Source of the DNA: Liopterus haemorrhoidalis | Lineage: Eukaryota; Arthropoda; Insecta; Coleoptera; Dytiscidae | Assembly (NCBI GenBank): GCA_963971575.1 | Contig: OZ020624.1 | Span: 17,329,249 to 17,393,248 of the forward strand | Length of the DNA stretch: 64,000 nt | Direction: 5' to 3' | Shown: one piece after another, positions 1-8,513 of the stretch | Layout of the letters: each line of letters opens with the position of its first letter | Numbering within the stretch: position 1 is the first letter of the stretch | Notes under the pieces: generated by a model | What the model was told of the DNA's origin: nothing | What the model saw: only the letters and a program-made list of their open reading frames with translations | Databases searched by the model: none | Made by a program: the position numbers and the translations under genes

Positions 1-1007
1 TGGATTGTCCTGGCCAACGTCGCGGACCACAGGTAAGCTTGGTGGATGCCGCGAAGACCTACAAGAAGTGGATGAGAACCAGCGCCGACGTGCCGCTGAG
101 AGCCTTCATCGACACGGGTAGTGTCTACGACCTCATCACGGAGGAATGTGCACGGCGTTTGCAGTGTACGCTGTCTGCAAATGGGCAGCAATTGCATGGA
201 TTCGGCGGAGGGACGACTTGGACCTTAGGTAAGGTCGAGCTGTCCGTGATCATTGACGGCGCCGGCGTTAAGATGCACCCGTTGGTGGTGACATGTGGTT
301 TGTCGGGAGCCGACATCATGATAGGGCAGCCAACGCTCTCGTCAGTCGAGGTGGTCCTGCTCGTGCGGGACGGCACGGTGAGCCTGTCGCGCGAGGAGAA
401 CTTCCTCCAAAAGCTGGCGTTGGAGGATGATGACCTGGACGAGCCATTGCAGCAGAAGTTAGAAGTACGGCTCGTCGAGGATGCCTGGCTTCTACCCAAC
501 GACGACCAGAACCCAGCAGTCACGGTGGATGGACTGCCTGAAGGTGCGTTCCTGCTAGTTAAGGAACGGACGGTCCGGCGACACACCTCCGAACTTATCG
601 TAAAGGGGGCACTTTTGGGGCCAGGGAATATGAAGATGAGAATTTGGAATCAGAGTCGCAGGGGCGTTATCTGGCCCACCAAACACCCGCTGGCGCGCGG
701 CTTTGTTATCTTTCCAGATAAAGACCCGGAACAGGTGAACTCGGTGAGTATCATTAATAATAAATTAAGCTTTGCAGATGTCAAGGTGGGTGATATCGCT
801 GAAAGTGAAAGGAGTGAATTGGAAGCGCTCTTGTCACGGTTGCAAAATTGCTTCTCGAGTGGGGATGAAGAGTTGGGGCTCACCCACTTGGGGGAAATGA
901 GAATCCAGTTAACCACGCATAGCGCGTACACCGATATACCATCGCCCGTACAGGCTGTCACTCGCAGAGAGGGAAACGGTGAAACAAAAAGTGCAGACGC
1001 TACTTAA
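1..1007 (+). CDS. Gypsy copy 1: nucleocapsid end and aspartic protease (partial)
   Basis: This open frame enters from the left edge within the second zinc knuckle and runs through the retroviral-type protease. The protease active site is DTG within RAFIDTGSVYDLIT, near position 110-150, and a hydrophobic IMIGQP segment follows near 310-335. Known for the family: this protease acts as a dimer to cut the Gag-Pol polyprotein. The frame stops at 1007 shortly before reverse transcriptase, which continues in another frame. One codon near 510 differs from the other copies (N for S). Confidence 0.85.
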   Translation, partial: DCPGQRRGPQVSLVDAAKTYKKWMRTSADVPLRAFIDTGSVYDLITEECARRLQCTLSANGQQLHGFGGGTTWTLGKVELSVIIDGAGVKMHPLVVTCGLSGADIMIGQPTLSSVEVVLLVRDGTVSLSREENFLQKLALEDDDLDEPLQQKLEVRLVEDAWLLPNDDQNPAVTVDGLPEGAFLLVKERTVRRHTSELIVKGALLGPGNMKMRIWNQSRRGVIWPTKHPLARGFVIFPDKDPEQVNSVSIINNKLSFADVKVGDIAESERSELEALLSRLQNCFSSGDEELGLTHLGEMRIQLTTHSAYTDIPSPVQAVTRREGNGETKSADAT

Positions 1008-1356
1008 CAGCAGGGCCATACGAGAGTCTGAATCGGAGTACGCAAGCCCCATCGTACTTGTCCCAAAAGCAAACGGCGGACGTCGGATGTGCGTTGACTA
1101 TCGCGCACTAAATAAGGTAACAGTGAAAGATCGACATCCGATGCCACTGGTGAAGGATGAATTCACCAAGTTAGCGGGTAAGTGTTATTATAGCACACTT
1201 GATTTAGCCCAAGGTTATCACCAAGTCCCTATGCATGTGGACTCTGTACATAAAACTGCATTTATTACACCGGATGGTCACTATGAGTGGTTACGAGTCC
1301 CCTTCGGTCTCGCTAATGCTCCAGCTCTCTTCCAGAAGGTAGTAAGCGAATGCTGA
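979..1356 (+). pseudogene. Gypsy copy 1: reverse transcriptase, N-terminal part
   Basis: This segment carries the fingers and first palm motifs of a Ty3/gypsy reverse transcriptase: SPIVLVPK, RMCVDYRALN, the catalytic-aspartate motif STLDLAQGYHQ, and FGLANAPALFQ. The real frame is open slightly upstream of the first ATG, where PYRLSLAERE is readable. A 1-bp deletion after the LFQKVV motif (near 1345) throws the frame off. Units 1 and 2 share this lesion; units 3 and 4 do not have it. Confidence 0.85.
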
Positions 1357-1634
1357 AGGGTATTACCAGTGATCAGGTGCTGGCTTACATGGATGACCTG
1401 CTGATACCCTCCGAGAGCATAGCTGGCGGGCTCCGTCAGTTGGAGCAGGTGCTACAATCGGTGGCAAGAGCCGGATTGAAATTAAACTTAGCTAAATGCT
1501 CTTACCTACAAAACAAGGTAACATATCTGGGCCACGACATAAGCGGCGGCGGTATCCGACCTGGAGAGCGCAAAATCACGGCGGTAAGCGACTTTCCTGT
1601 ACCCAAAAATGTACATGGCGAAGACAGTTCTTAG
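1350..1634 (+). pseudogene. Gypsy copy 1: reverse transcriptase palm (YMDD)
   Basis: This continuation of reverse transcriptase, in a new frame after the 1-bp loss, contains the catalytic YMDD box (LAYMDDLL, residues 13-16) and the NLAKC...VTYLGH motif. It ends early because of a second 1-bp deletion near 1620 that only this copy carries. Without a cellular source of intact protein, this copy cannot make polymerase. Confidence 0.85.
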
Positions 1635-2722
1635 GCTTAACGAGTTATTTCAGGAAATTCATACCGAACTTTGCTGTTGTAGCTAAACCATTAACTGAAC
1701 TGACCAAGAAGCAGACTACGTGGCAGTGGGGCGACAGCCAAGCCGAGACGTTCGCAAAGCTGAAGCAGCTGCTGGTGGAACGACCGGTGTTGGCACTGTA
1801 CCATAGTCATGCAGAGACGGAGGTACATACAGACGCCTGTCAAAGCGGCTTGGGTGGGATCCTACTGCAGAAACAAAACGACGGATCCTTGCGGCCGGTG
1901 CTCTACTTCAGCAGGGTAACCACACCAGCCGAACAGAAGTACCATAGCTTTGAGCTAGAGACGCTGGCGCTCGTGGAAACGGTGAAACGTTTCCGAGTAT
2001 ATCTGGTGGGTATACATTTTAAGGCTATCACCGACTTTACTTCTGTGCGAGCTACCATGCTTAAACGAGACCTGGTGCCCCGCATCGCTCGCTGGTGGAT
2101 GACTCTACAAGAGTACGACATGGAAGTAGAGTACAGGCCGGGAGCCAGGATGCAGCATGTTGACGCGCTGAGCCGTAACCCCGTCTCAGTGAACCTGGTG
2201 CAGATCCACGATGATGATTGGTTTCTGACAGTCCAACTGCAGGATGAGAAGGCGCACTCGATTGTAGAGGCGCTGCAGGCAGGTACAGCTGATAAAGGTA
2301 TTGTTAACGACTTTAAATTACAGGACGGGCGGTTGTACCGCAAGACGCTGCTGGGTGATCGACTGTATGTCCCGGCGATGGCAAGATTCAGCTACTACGA
2401 AAACATCATGATGATGTTGGTCACCGGCGTTGAACGTTGCCTAAAATTAATAAAGGAAACTTACAGGTTTCCCAGAATGGGGCGTCTCACAAAGAAATAC
2501 GTTCAAGCGTGCATGAACTGCGCGTTCAGCAAAGGGAGTTACGGCAGAGCGGAGGGCCTGCTACACCCCATTGAGAAGAAGGCAATCCCCTTCGACACGG
2601 TGCACGTCGATCATCTGGTACCTTTTGCACGAAGTGTACGCGGGTACTCTTATGTACTAATGTACCCGGTGACTTGGTCTTGTGGCGTAATGCAAGTACA
2701 TGCCACGGCGACAAGGGCGTGA
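1622..2722 (+). pseudogene. Gypsy copy 1: RT connection, RNase H and integrase start
   Basis: The frame resumes with FLGLTSYFRKFIPNF (thumb/connection). RNase H follows, with the conserved HTDACQSGLGG, the ELETLAL glutamate and the ITDFTS aspartate. It then enters the integrase N-terminal zinc-binding region, where the CXXC pair (CMNC) is present but no histidines are in frame. The first catalytic aspartate region (HVDHLVPF) is present. Soon after that the frame runs into sequence from beyond a deletion that removes the remaining D and E residues. Confidence 0.82.
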
Positions 2723-2973
2723 ACAGGAAACTGTTGAACAAATTCAATGGTCCCTATAAAGTAGCGGCGATACTGGGGAACGACCGATACAAAATACCCT
2801 CCGTCAAGGGCGTCAGGGGATATAAAAATTTCACCGCGACGGTAGCTGCTGATTCACTACGGCGATATCACAGCACCATGGCAGAGCATGAGCTCAGTGC
2901 CGACCAGTATGATCAACACACGGGTATCCAGGAGACTGATCGGCAGGACTTGATCGACCTCCTGGAGGGGTAA
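2674..2973 (+). pseudogene. Gypsy copy 1: integrase C-terminal GPY/F module
   Basis: This 99-residue frame holds GDLVLWRN followed by LLNKFNGPYKV, the GPY/F integrase C-terminal module typical of many Ty3/gypsy elements, then an acidic tail (DLIDLLEG). It overlaps the preceding frame because a core deletion fused the two halves out of phase. It stops seven bases before the region that matches the LTR. Confidence 0.82.
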
Positions 2974-2979
2974 GGTTTA

Positions 2980-3286
2980 GGTAAGAATTAATGGGGCCAT
3001 TAATTGTTGCAGAAAGGCCGAGTGTTAGGGAGTTTTTCGAAGAGGGCGCGCTGAGCAATGGCGTGGCGGCAGCACCATACAGGCGGTCGGTATTGTGTCC
3101 CGCGCTTGTATCGGCGTGGGAAGAAGAGAGGAGGTCACATGACCGGACCATTCTATCTGCGGCGTTGGAACGGAAACTTTCGGCGTGATCGCTTGTATTT
3201 TGGTGTTTTTAGTATTAAACATTTTTCATGTTTGATTAAATAAATGATATGTTAGATTGAACGCTTGTTATTTTATCGTCCTAACA
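2980..3286 (+). repeat. Gypsy copy 1: 3' LTR
   Basis: These 307 bp match the 5' LTR of the downstream copies. An AATAAA polyadenylation signal lies at 3239-3244 and the end is TAACA. The first seven bases of the 5' LTR (TGTTATT) are not matched here; the sequence instead reads AGGTTTA, so the left edge has been altered. The flanking ATAT lies at 3287-3290. Confidence 0.85.
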
Positions 3287-3464
3287 ATATATTTTGCTGT
3301 TAATTGATTAATAAGGGAATTATTTATATTACAAATATTTGAAATTTTCCCGCCATAACTCTACAAATATTTATCGAATCAAAAAAATGTATTTATGTTA
3401 GGGATTTGCCTTTTAATTTTAAACCTTATTTGTTTTATATATTTTGCTGTTAAGTGAATTATAA
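3287..3464. repeat. Satellite, A-type segment
   Basis: This is an AT-rich segment of the family that recurs throughout the unit. It starts TTTTGCTGTTAA..., with landmarks CCCGCCATAACTCTAC and TCGAATCAAAAAAATG, and closes at the start of the next TTTTGCTGTTAAGTG. The gypsy element is inserted at its left edge, duplicating ATAT. Confidence 0.8.
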
Positions 3465-4144
3465 GGTCAATTAACAATTTTTCCAGCTAAACATATGGTC
3501 AGGTAACCATTTGGTCAGCTAACTATATGGTCAGTTATCCATTTGGTCTGCCAACGACATGGTCAGGTAACCAATTGGTCAGATAAACATATGGTCAGGT
3601 AACCATTTGGTCAGCTAACCATATGGTTAGGTAACCATATGTTCATCTAACCATATGATCAGGTAACATTTTGGTCAGCTAACTATATGGTCGGTTATCT
3701 ATTTGGTCTGTTAACCACATGGTCAATTAACAATTTGGCCAGCTAAACATACGGTTAGGTAACCACTTGATCAGCTAACCATATGGTCAGTTAACCATTT
3801 CGTCAGCTAACCATATGGTCAGTTAACAATTTGGTCAGCTAACCATATGGTTAGGTAACCACTTGATCAGTTAACTATATGATCAGTTAACCATTTCGTC
3901 AGCTAACCATATGGTCAGTTAACAATTTTTCCGACTAACCATATGGTCAGGTAACCATTTTGTCAGATGACCATATCAGGTCAATTTTTTAAGGTAATCA
4001 TGTAAGTCTTGTAACCATTTGGTCAGCTTAACCTGTACTTGCTCAGCAAACCATTTGGTCTGCCAACGACATGGTCAGGTAACCATTTGGTCAGTTAAAC
4101 ATATGGTCAGGTATCCATTTGGTCAGCTAACCATATGGTTAGGA
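3465..4144. repeat. Minisatellite array 1 (16/32-bp period)
   Basis: About 680 bp of a degenerate tandem repeat. The 32-bp unit is two 16-bp halves: GGTCAGCTAACCATAT and GGTCAGGTAACCATTT. Each half centres on TAACC, and many junctions form the palindrome ACCATATGGT. An irregular block near 3960-4080 (around CTTGCTCAGCAAACCATT) is also found inside the second array at about 14400-14520, so the two arrays share ancestry. The non-LTR remnant abuts the right end. Confidence 0.92.
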
Positions 4145-4360
4145 ATTTTTTATCTTCTCACTTCTTTCTTGTCCTTTGATATCTCGCATTCTATCAGTTA
4201 TTGCCAGTGTCACATCTTGTCCTTCCGACCTCTTTCTTGCTATTTCCTTAGCTGAGTAACCATTATGCTCAAATCGTTTCCTTCTTTTTGCTTCCCATTT
4301 GGATTGTATCTTTCCATGTATCCCTTTCCTCTCTGTTTCTTTCCAGCACTGATAGAGCAA
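4139..4360 (-). pseudogene. Non-LTR polymerase, C-terminal tail
   Basis: This 73-residue, charged frame (CWKETERKG, FEHNGYSAKEIARKR) is the extreme C-terminus of the same polyprotein, separated from the thumb region by stops near 4440. Its last residues run into the minisatellite, so the true 3' end is lost or unmarked. Confidence 0.7.
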
Positions 4361-4444
4361 GTTTTATTTTGGGTGTTTTATTATCCGCTCTTCGAATTTA
4401 ATAGCTCTTTTGGTAGCTTCTATCCTAATGTTGTCCAATTTCAA

Positions 4445-4903
4445 TTATTCTAATAAAATATATTCTGGTGTGCATTTGTCGAGGCCCAACATCCATTTAA
4501 TGTATTTATTCTGCACCACCTCTAATTTTTCCTGGTCTTCCCATCCCCATATTTCAGAGCCATACGTCATTATGCTCTTGACAATGGAGTTGAACATAAG
4601 CATCCTTATTTTGATGTCTCCTTTAAATTTTCTCTCACCTATTCCCCACACTTGTGGCAGGGCTAACATTGCTTTCCTTGAGAGAGTCCGAATATGTTCT
4701 TCTGGGCCCCCGCTGCTTTTAAACATGTATCCCAGGTATTTGTATTCTTTCGTTTGTTCTATCTCTTCGTCTCCCCAATTCCATTTGTTTTGTGTCTGTC
4801 TGCCTCCTCCTTTTTTGAACAGCATTATTTTTGACTTATCTGCGTTTAGCTTTAGCTTTTCCTTTTGTAGGAATTTCTCAAAACATTTAAGGAGTTTCCT
4901 CAT
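4445..4903 (-). pseudogene. Non-LTR polymerase, thumb and C-terminal region
   Basis: This 152-residue frame follows the (stop)ADD box. It includes LKLNADKSKIM and YKYLGYMF, typical of the RT thumb of non-LTR elements, then YGSEIWGWEDQEKLEVVQNK and WMLGLDKCTPEYI, a C-terminal signature common in insect jockey/R1-like elements. It stops at LLE, but coding similarity continues at 4139-4360. Confidence 0.83.
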
Positions 4904-5080
4904 TTCCTCTTCGGTTTTAGCTACAATAGCAATATCGTCCGCTTAGGACAGAGAGATAAATTTTGTGTGTCCTACTACCAGTCCTCCTGTTTGTTCTCTT
5001 TGTAACGCTTCTAAATCTGACATGTATATGGAGAACAGAGTTGGGCTTAACGGGCATCCTTGCCTTAAACCTTGTTCTGT

Positions 5081-5452
5081 CTAAAATTCTTCACAATATA
5101 TTTCTCCATTTCTTACTTGGTTCCTTGTTTCTTTGTAAATGTCTTGTATCCGGTTTCTTATTATGACGTTTAGTCCCTTTTTATCTAACGTTTTGTAAAG
5201 CTCTTTCCGATCTACTGTGTCAAAGGCTGCTTTTAAATCGGCGAAAAACACATATAGTTTGCCTCTTTCCTTTGCCAGCTCTCTACCTACTACATAATTC
5301 AGGATATATACATTGTCAATTGTCCCTCTCCCTTTCCTGAACCCTGCTTGATTGTCTGTTCTTCTACCTCTTCTTCCAACTTTTGTTCTAAAACCATTGC
5401 ATATATTTTGTGCAAGGTGTCCAGAAGAGTAATGCCTCTGTAATTCTTGCAT
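5081..5452 (-). pseudogene. Non-LTR reverse transcriptase, palm part
   Basis: This frame carries QAGFRKGRGT and the catalytic-aspartate motif FADLKAAFDTV. It ends at a TAG (complement of 5081-5083), after which TEQGLRQGCPLSPT continues in the same frame. By comparison with the family, the stop probably replaces a tryptophan codon. The next stop, complement of 4943-4945, falls at the tyrosine position of the catalytic (Y)ADD box. The enzyme is therefore dead. Confidence 0.85.
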
Positions 5453-5790
5453 TCATTTTTCATCCCTGATTTGTATATGGGTTCTATAATCCCTTTCCTC
5501 CATCTATCAGGAAAACTTTCCCCTCTCCATACCTTATTTATAATTTCTGTTATTTTTTTCTTTACATTTTCCGTACTGTACAGCCATTCTTCGTTTCCTA
5601 TCCCATCTTCTCCAGCTGCTTTTTTCTTTTTCAGTTTCTCTATTTGTGCTTGTATTTGCTCTTCCGTTATATCATCTTGGTGGCTACCTCCATCATTTTT
5701 CGCTACTTCTAGAATTACTTTTTCATTTGTTCCTCTCAGGAGTTGACAGAAATGTCTTTCCCATTCTTCAATCTTTATATGTTGGGACAC
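5299..5790 (-). pseudogene. Non-LTR reverse transcriptase, N-terminal part
   Basis: Motifs of non-LTR reverse transcriptase in order are AAGEDGIGNEEW (fingers), FPDRWRKGIIEPIYKSG and NYRGITLLDTLHKIYA. The 163-residue frame is open in unit 1 only. Units 2-4 have lost one T near the WRKGII motif, which splits it. It then leaves the correct frame near 5340-5350, just before QAGFRKGRGT. Confidence 0.85.
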
Positions 5791-6038
5791 ATCTACTTTG
5801 TTTTTTCTATCTTTATTGATATACTTCCATGCCTCCGTCTCTGTCTTGATATCCTGTATTTCTAATTCTTCTTGTCTCTTTTTGTTGTTTTTCTTTATCT
5901 TTGTATTCTTTGTTTTCTTTTAGATATTCGTTTTTATAGCTTGTACCTATCTTCCATTCTTTTAATGATGTCTTAACTGATTTTTTTTCCTACATTCTCC
6001 GTCCCACCAGTTATTTCTTCTCAGTTTGTTAGTTCTAT

Positions 6039-6187
6039 TTAAGTGAATAATAAGGGCCTTATTTATATTACAAATATCTGAAGTTTTCCCGCCATAACTC
6101 TACAAATATTTATCGAATCAAAAAAATGTATTTATGTTAAGGATTTGCCCTTTAATTTCAAACAATATTTGTTTTACATGTGCTAGC
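6039..6187. repeat. Satellite, A-type segment (partial)
   Basis: This A-type satellite starts at TAAGTGAATAATAAGGG, so its first bases are missing where the non-LTR remnant joins. It runs to the CTCTAACC target duplication of the MITE. Confidence 0.75.
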
Positions 6188-6195
6188 CTCTAACC

Positions 6196-6476
6196 GAGTG
6201 GTTCTCAACCAGGGTGCCGCGAGCTTTTCAAAATAAATTCGCCGCTATTCTCGGAATCGAAGACCCGTGTCTTACAGAAAATACGCGGGAAATGTATTCT
6301 CTCTCACTCGTCATAAAACCCTTGCGAGTTTATTGGACGTCAAAAACGCCCGACCTTGAACGGCTCGCTCGCTCGCTCGCTCTCTCTCTATTGTGACATA
6401 TTTAATAGTAGGGTGCCGCGAAGATCTCACATTTTGCATAGGGGTGCATTCACCTAAAAAAGGTTGAGAACCACTG
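6196..6476. mobile_element. hAT-type MITE 1, unit 1
   Basis: A 281-bp non-coding element. The right end is GGTTGAGAACCACTG and the left end GAGTGGTTCTCAACC, a terminal inverted repeat with one or two left-end mismatches. An exact 8-bp target duplication, CTCTAACC, lies at 6188-6195 and 6477-6484. TIR and 8-bp duplication fit hAT. Internal GGGTGCCGCGA segments occur near both ends, and a GCTC/CT simple repeat lies near 6370. No transposase is present; the element would need one supplied in trans. Confidence 0.93.
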
Positions 6477-6484
6477 CTCTAACC

Positions 6485-6788
6485 GATAGTTGGAATGCGA
6501 GACAGACTAGAACGAGTAGTATCACGCCTGTGTCATCGGTATACCAAAATTTCGAACCCCGCCAAAACCATGTGGCGGTTATCTGATGAGTGTAGCACAC
6601 AATTTCCACCAGGAGGCAGTTCTGTTGGACACCCCCTCGCCACCCACCACCACTGAATACTCCACAAACTGGAATTTTAAATCTTATCTATTTAAATATG
6701 GCAGTTATTGTGAATGTGACTTGCACGTGGCGTGTTTAATGTTCTGTGGTGCAAAGAATTTTAAGTGATCAATAATATATTAATTAGG
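6485..6788. other. Unassigned interval
   Basis: About 300 bp without a supported gene. It begins with the right copy of the MITE target sequence. A TGTCA at 6531 could be the left end of the LTR that terminates TGACA at 7701, but no second LTR exists to test this. A short open frame at 6586-6768 has no recognisable domain. Confidence 0.4.
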
Positions 6789-7145
6789 AAATATTGGCCC
6801 ATCAGCTGAAATCAAACTTATATGAATTGTATATTTTACTTTTTTTTGATATGTTCGATATTTGATATTCGATATTTGAAATATTTGATATTAATAACAT
6901 ATTAATTATAGACATATTAAATCAGACTTATGTATATGTATCGTATATTTGACTTTTTTTTTTTGTTATGTTCGATATTTGATATTCAATATTTGAAATG
7001 TTCGATATCAATAATATGTTTATTATATTTGTTGCAAATATTGGCCCATCAGCTGAAATCAGACTTATATGTATAGTTTATTTTACTTTTGTTGGTGATG
7101 TTTGATATTTGAAATGTCCGATTTATTGCAAATATTGGCAAATAC
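6789..7145. repeat. ~120-bp tandem repeats, three degenerate copies
   Basis: Three diverged copies share ATTGGCCCATCAGCTGAAAT or its decayed form, then CAGACTTATATG, a T-run, and GTTCGATATTTGATATTC. The copies begin near 6790, 6900 and 7022. The T-run varies in length between macro-units (about 10-12). Origin unknown; possibly internal to a transposon or LTR. Confidence 0.75.
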
Positions 7146-7319
7146 TTTTATTCTTCATAAAGGTTGCCGACATCTGAACTATGCTATTTATGTACCTATT
7201 ATATGATTATGTATGTTAGATTATTATTATATTATTATATATGTACGAGTGACAATAAAAAGCTCAATTTTATATTATGTGTTTCTCTATAACCCCTTTT
7301 TAATATTAAACATGGATAT

Positions 7320-7386
7320 ATTTTCATTTTATATAAAATTTTATTACAATTTCGAATTGTATTAAAATTTTATGTAAAATGAAAAT
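7320..7386. repeat. Long inverted repeat (hairpin), unit 1
   Basis: Two 32-bp arms (7320-7351 and 7355-7386) pair at 30 of 32 positions around a 3-bp TCG loop. Weaker pairing continues outward for about 12-15 bp on each side. The arms are AT-rich (ATTTTCATTTTA...). It could be a relic palindromic MITE or a structure within an LTR. No target duplication was found. Confidence 0.85.
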
Positions 7387-7703
7387 GTATTCACGTTTTA
7401 TCAATTGTAATTTTTCTGGAATAATAAATATGAGTACATTCAAATTTTGCGGTTTCATTCAATTTAGTACGTGGTGGATCTCTAGTTAGCGTTAGTTACG
7501 ATGAACAAAATTTTGACACAGAGATGGCACTTCTGTTAATGTGTCCTGTGAGTAGTATGTTGTTAGACTCCGACGTGAACGCATCGTTTGTAATGTGTGT
7601 TAGACAATGCATTTATTTATTTGTACATTAATTCTTAAATAAATCAAATTAACTTAATCTCGTGTCTTATTATAACCGCTAGTGACCATCTTAGGCTGAC
7701 AGA

Positions 7704-7719
7704 TCAGAAGTGGGATCAG
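7704..7719 (+). promoter_or_regulatory. Primer binding site of second gypsy-like element
   Basis: TCAGAAGTGGGATCAG begins 2 nt after the LTR end (TGACA). The same 16 nt lie 2 nt after the LTR of the full gypsy copies (17316-17331). From memory, TCAGAAGTGGGAT complements the 3' region of an insect leucine tRNA, omitting the terminal CCA. The pairing would prime minus-strand DNA synthesis. Confidence 0.7.
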
Positions 7720-7838
7720 GAATGATGTGTAAAAAGTTAAAATTTGGTAAAATTAATGTGTAAACAATGTTAAAGGTCAGTGAATTCTGTGTAGTGAGTG
7801 TAGTGAAAGAAGCGTGCATTCGTGTTAGTGGGAACGAC

Positions 7839-7928
7839 ATAGGCAACCACGTACTACCGAGTGCGAGTGTGAACGAGATAGGCAACCACGTACTACCGAG
7901 TGCGAGTGTTAACGGGATAGGCAACCAG
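7839..7928 (+). repeat. 39-bp direct repeat in leader, unit 1
   Basis: Two copies of a 39-bp sequence (ATAGGCAACCACGTACTACC...; 7839-7877 and 7878-7916) and the start of a third lie between primer site and gag. The copies differ at one or two positions near their ends. They create a short repetitive peptide in one frame, which I do not regard as coding. Confidence 0.9.
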
Positions 7929-8105
7929 CATATTCATAGCTGGACGTGGAACCACGACGTAGATACGGGACGTAAGGGGACGGTACAGGAATACCAACGA
8001 CATCCAAACGGGATAACGCACGAGATAACGTACTAATTAAAGCGCAACGTAGACAGTGGTCTAAAGAACTTAGTTGAACGAAAATAGAAACAAAATAAAA
8101 ACGAA

Positions 8106-8495
8106 ATGAACGAAGAGGCCATGAACGTAACAGAATTTAACGTGACGGCAGATAATGGAACGCATGAAGAACCATTATTTTCCTTAACAAACGTCAGACG
8201 TGAACGAATGGAATTAGATTCTGTGGATCAACTTGAAGAAAATTTAAGATGGGAGAGAGACCTTCTTAAACGAGAACGAGAACTCTTGCAGAAGGAGGGA
8301 GATCTATTTACGCAGGAAACGAGAAGTTTTGGAAACGCAACCATAACTTTGAGCGGTGAACGAACAGATATTTCGTATGATCCAGGATTTGATCCAGGTA
8401 AGATTACTCTGTTAACGGCTAAGCAATGGGTGAAAAAGCTCGAAAGCATTGCGAACATCTTTGGATGGGATGAAACACTATTATATACTGCTTAA
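8106..8495 (+). pseudogene. Gag fragment of second gypsy-like element, unit 1
   Basis: This 129-residue frame has an arginine/glutamate-rich helical segment (about residues 38-64, LEENLRWERDLLKRERELLQKE, probable coiled coil). It is followed by PGKITLLTAKQWVKKLESIA and FGWDETLLYTA, which match the start of the capsid region of gypsy-type Gag (a W..(K/R)(I/L)E motif followed by a helix). The frame stops right after LLYTA; one extra T probably caused it, as plausible Gag residues continue for several codons in the next frame before truncation near 8513. Gag would form particles; this fragment cannot. Confidence 0.7.
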
Positions 8496-8513
8496 GGCAA
8501 TAGGCCTTTTTAT

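Larger units (their letters stand above)
1..3286 (+). mobile_element. Gypsy-type LTR retrotransposon copy 1 (3' part)
   Basis: This is the 3' part of a Ty3/gypsy element whose 5' half lies before the window. Order of domains: end of the second zinc knuckle, aspartic protease, reverse transcriptase, RNase H, damaged integrase, GPY/F module, 3' LTR. The order protease-RT-RNaseH-integrase is diagnostic for Ty3/gypsy rather than copia. The element ends in TAACA followed by ATAT, the 4-bp target duplication also seen before the 5' LTR of the other copies. Confidence 0.93.
4145..6038 (-). mobile_element. Non-LTR retrotransposon remnant (jockey/I-like), unit 1
   Basis: This 5'-truncated element reads right to left. 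It begins after the endonuclease, with a NWWDGEC motif near 6010, continues through reverse transcriptase and ends with a lysine-rich C-terminal region at 4139-4360. No endonuclease domain, poly(A) tail or target duplication is visible. Broken frames are spread over the length. Clade assignment rests on RT and C-terminal motif order and is only approximate. Confidence 0.85.
7441..8513 (+). mobile_element. Second gypsy-like element, 5' fragment, unit 1
   Basis: This contains the end of an LTR (TGACA at 7701, AATAAA upstream near 7636), a primer site, a leader and the start of gag. It is cut at about 8513, where satellite resumes (TTTAAAACAATATTTG). It differs from the full gypsy copies in sequence but shares a 16-nt primer-site match with them. 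The left LTR boundary is not certain; the start given is arbitrary. Confidence 0.72.

Noticed and set aside
125..586. 153-residue serine-rich minus-strand frame, recurring in each unit
   Set aside because: It lies antisense to the protease region and reflects GC-rich coding DNA on the opposite strand.
3600..4140. Telomeric TTAGG repeats in the minisatellite
   Set aside because: TTAGG occurs only as part of GGTTAGGTAACC variants of the 16-bp repeat and never in tandem.
3465..4144. CRISPR array
   Set aside because: The repeats are contiguous with no unique spacers, in eukaryotic transposon-rich DNA.
4410..4946. 178-residue plus-strand open frame
   Set aside because: It is the antisense shadow of the non-LTR polymerase C-terminal region.
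6180..6570. tRNA-derived SINE with A-box-like TAGCCTCTAACCG and B-box-like TTTCGAACCCC
   Set aside because: With the MITE removed the boxes are about 75 nt apart, too far for a tRNA promoter, and no tail or target duplication was seen.
6586..6768. 60-residue frame in the unassigned interval
   Set aside because: Short, with no homology or domain; it is conserved only because the whole unit is duplicated.
7767..8036. 89-residue frame containing the 39-bp repeats
   Set aside because: It lies in the leader between primer site and gag; its repetitive residues come from the DNA repeat and no domain is seen.
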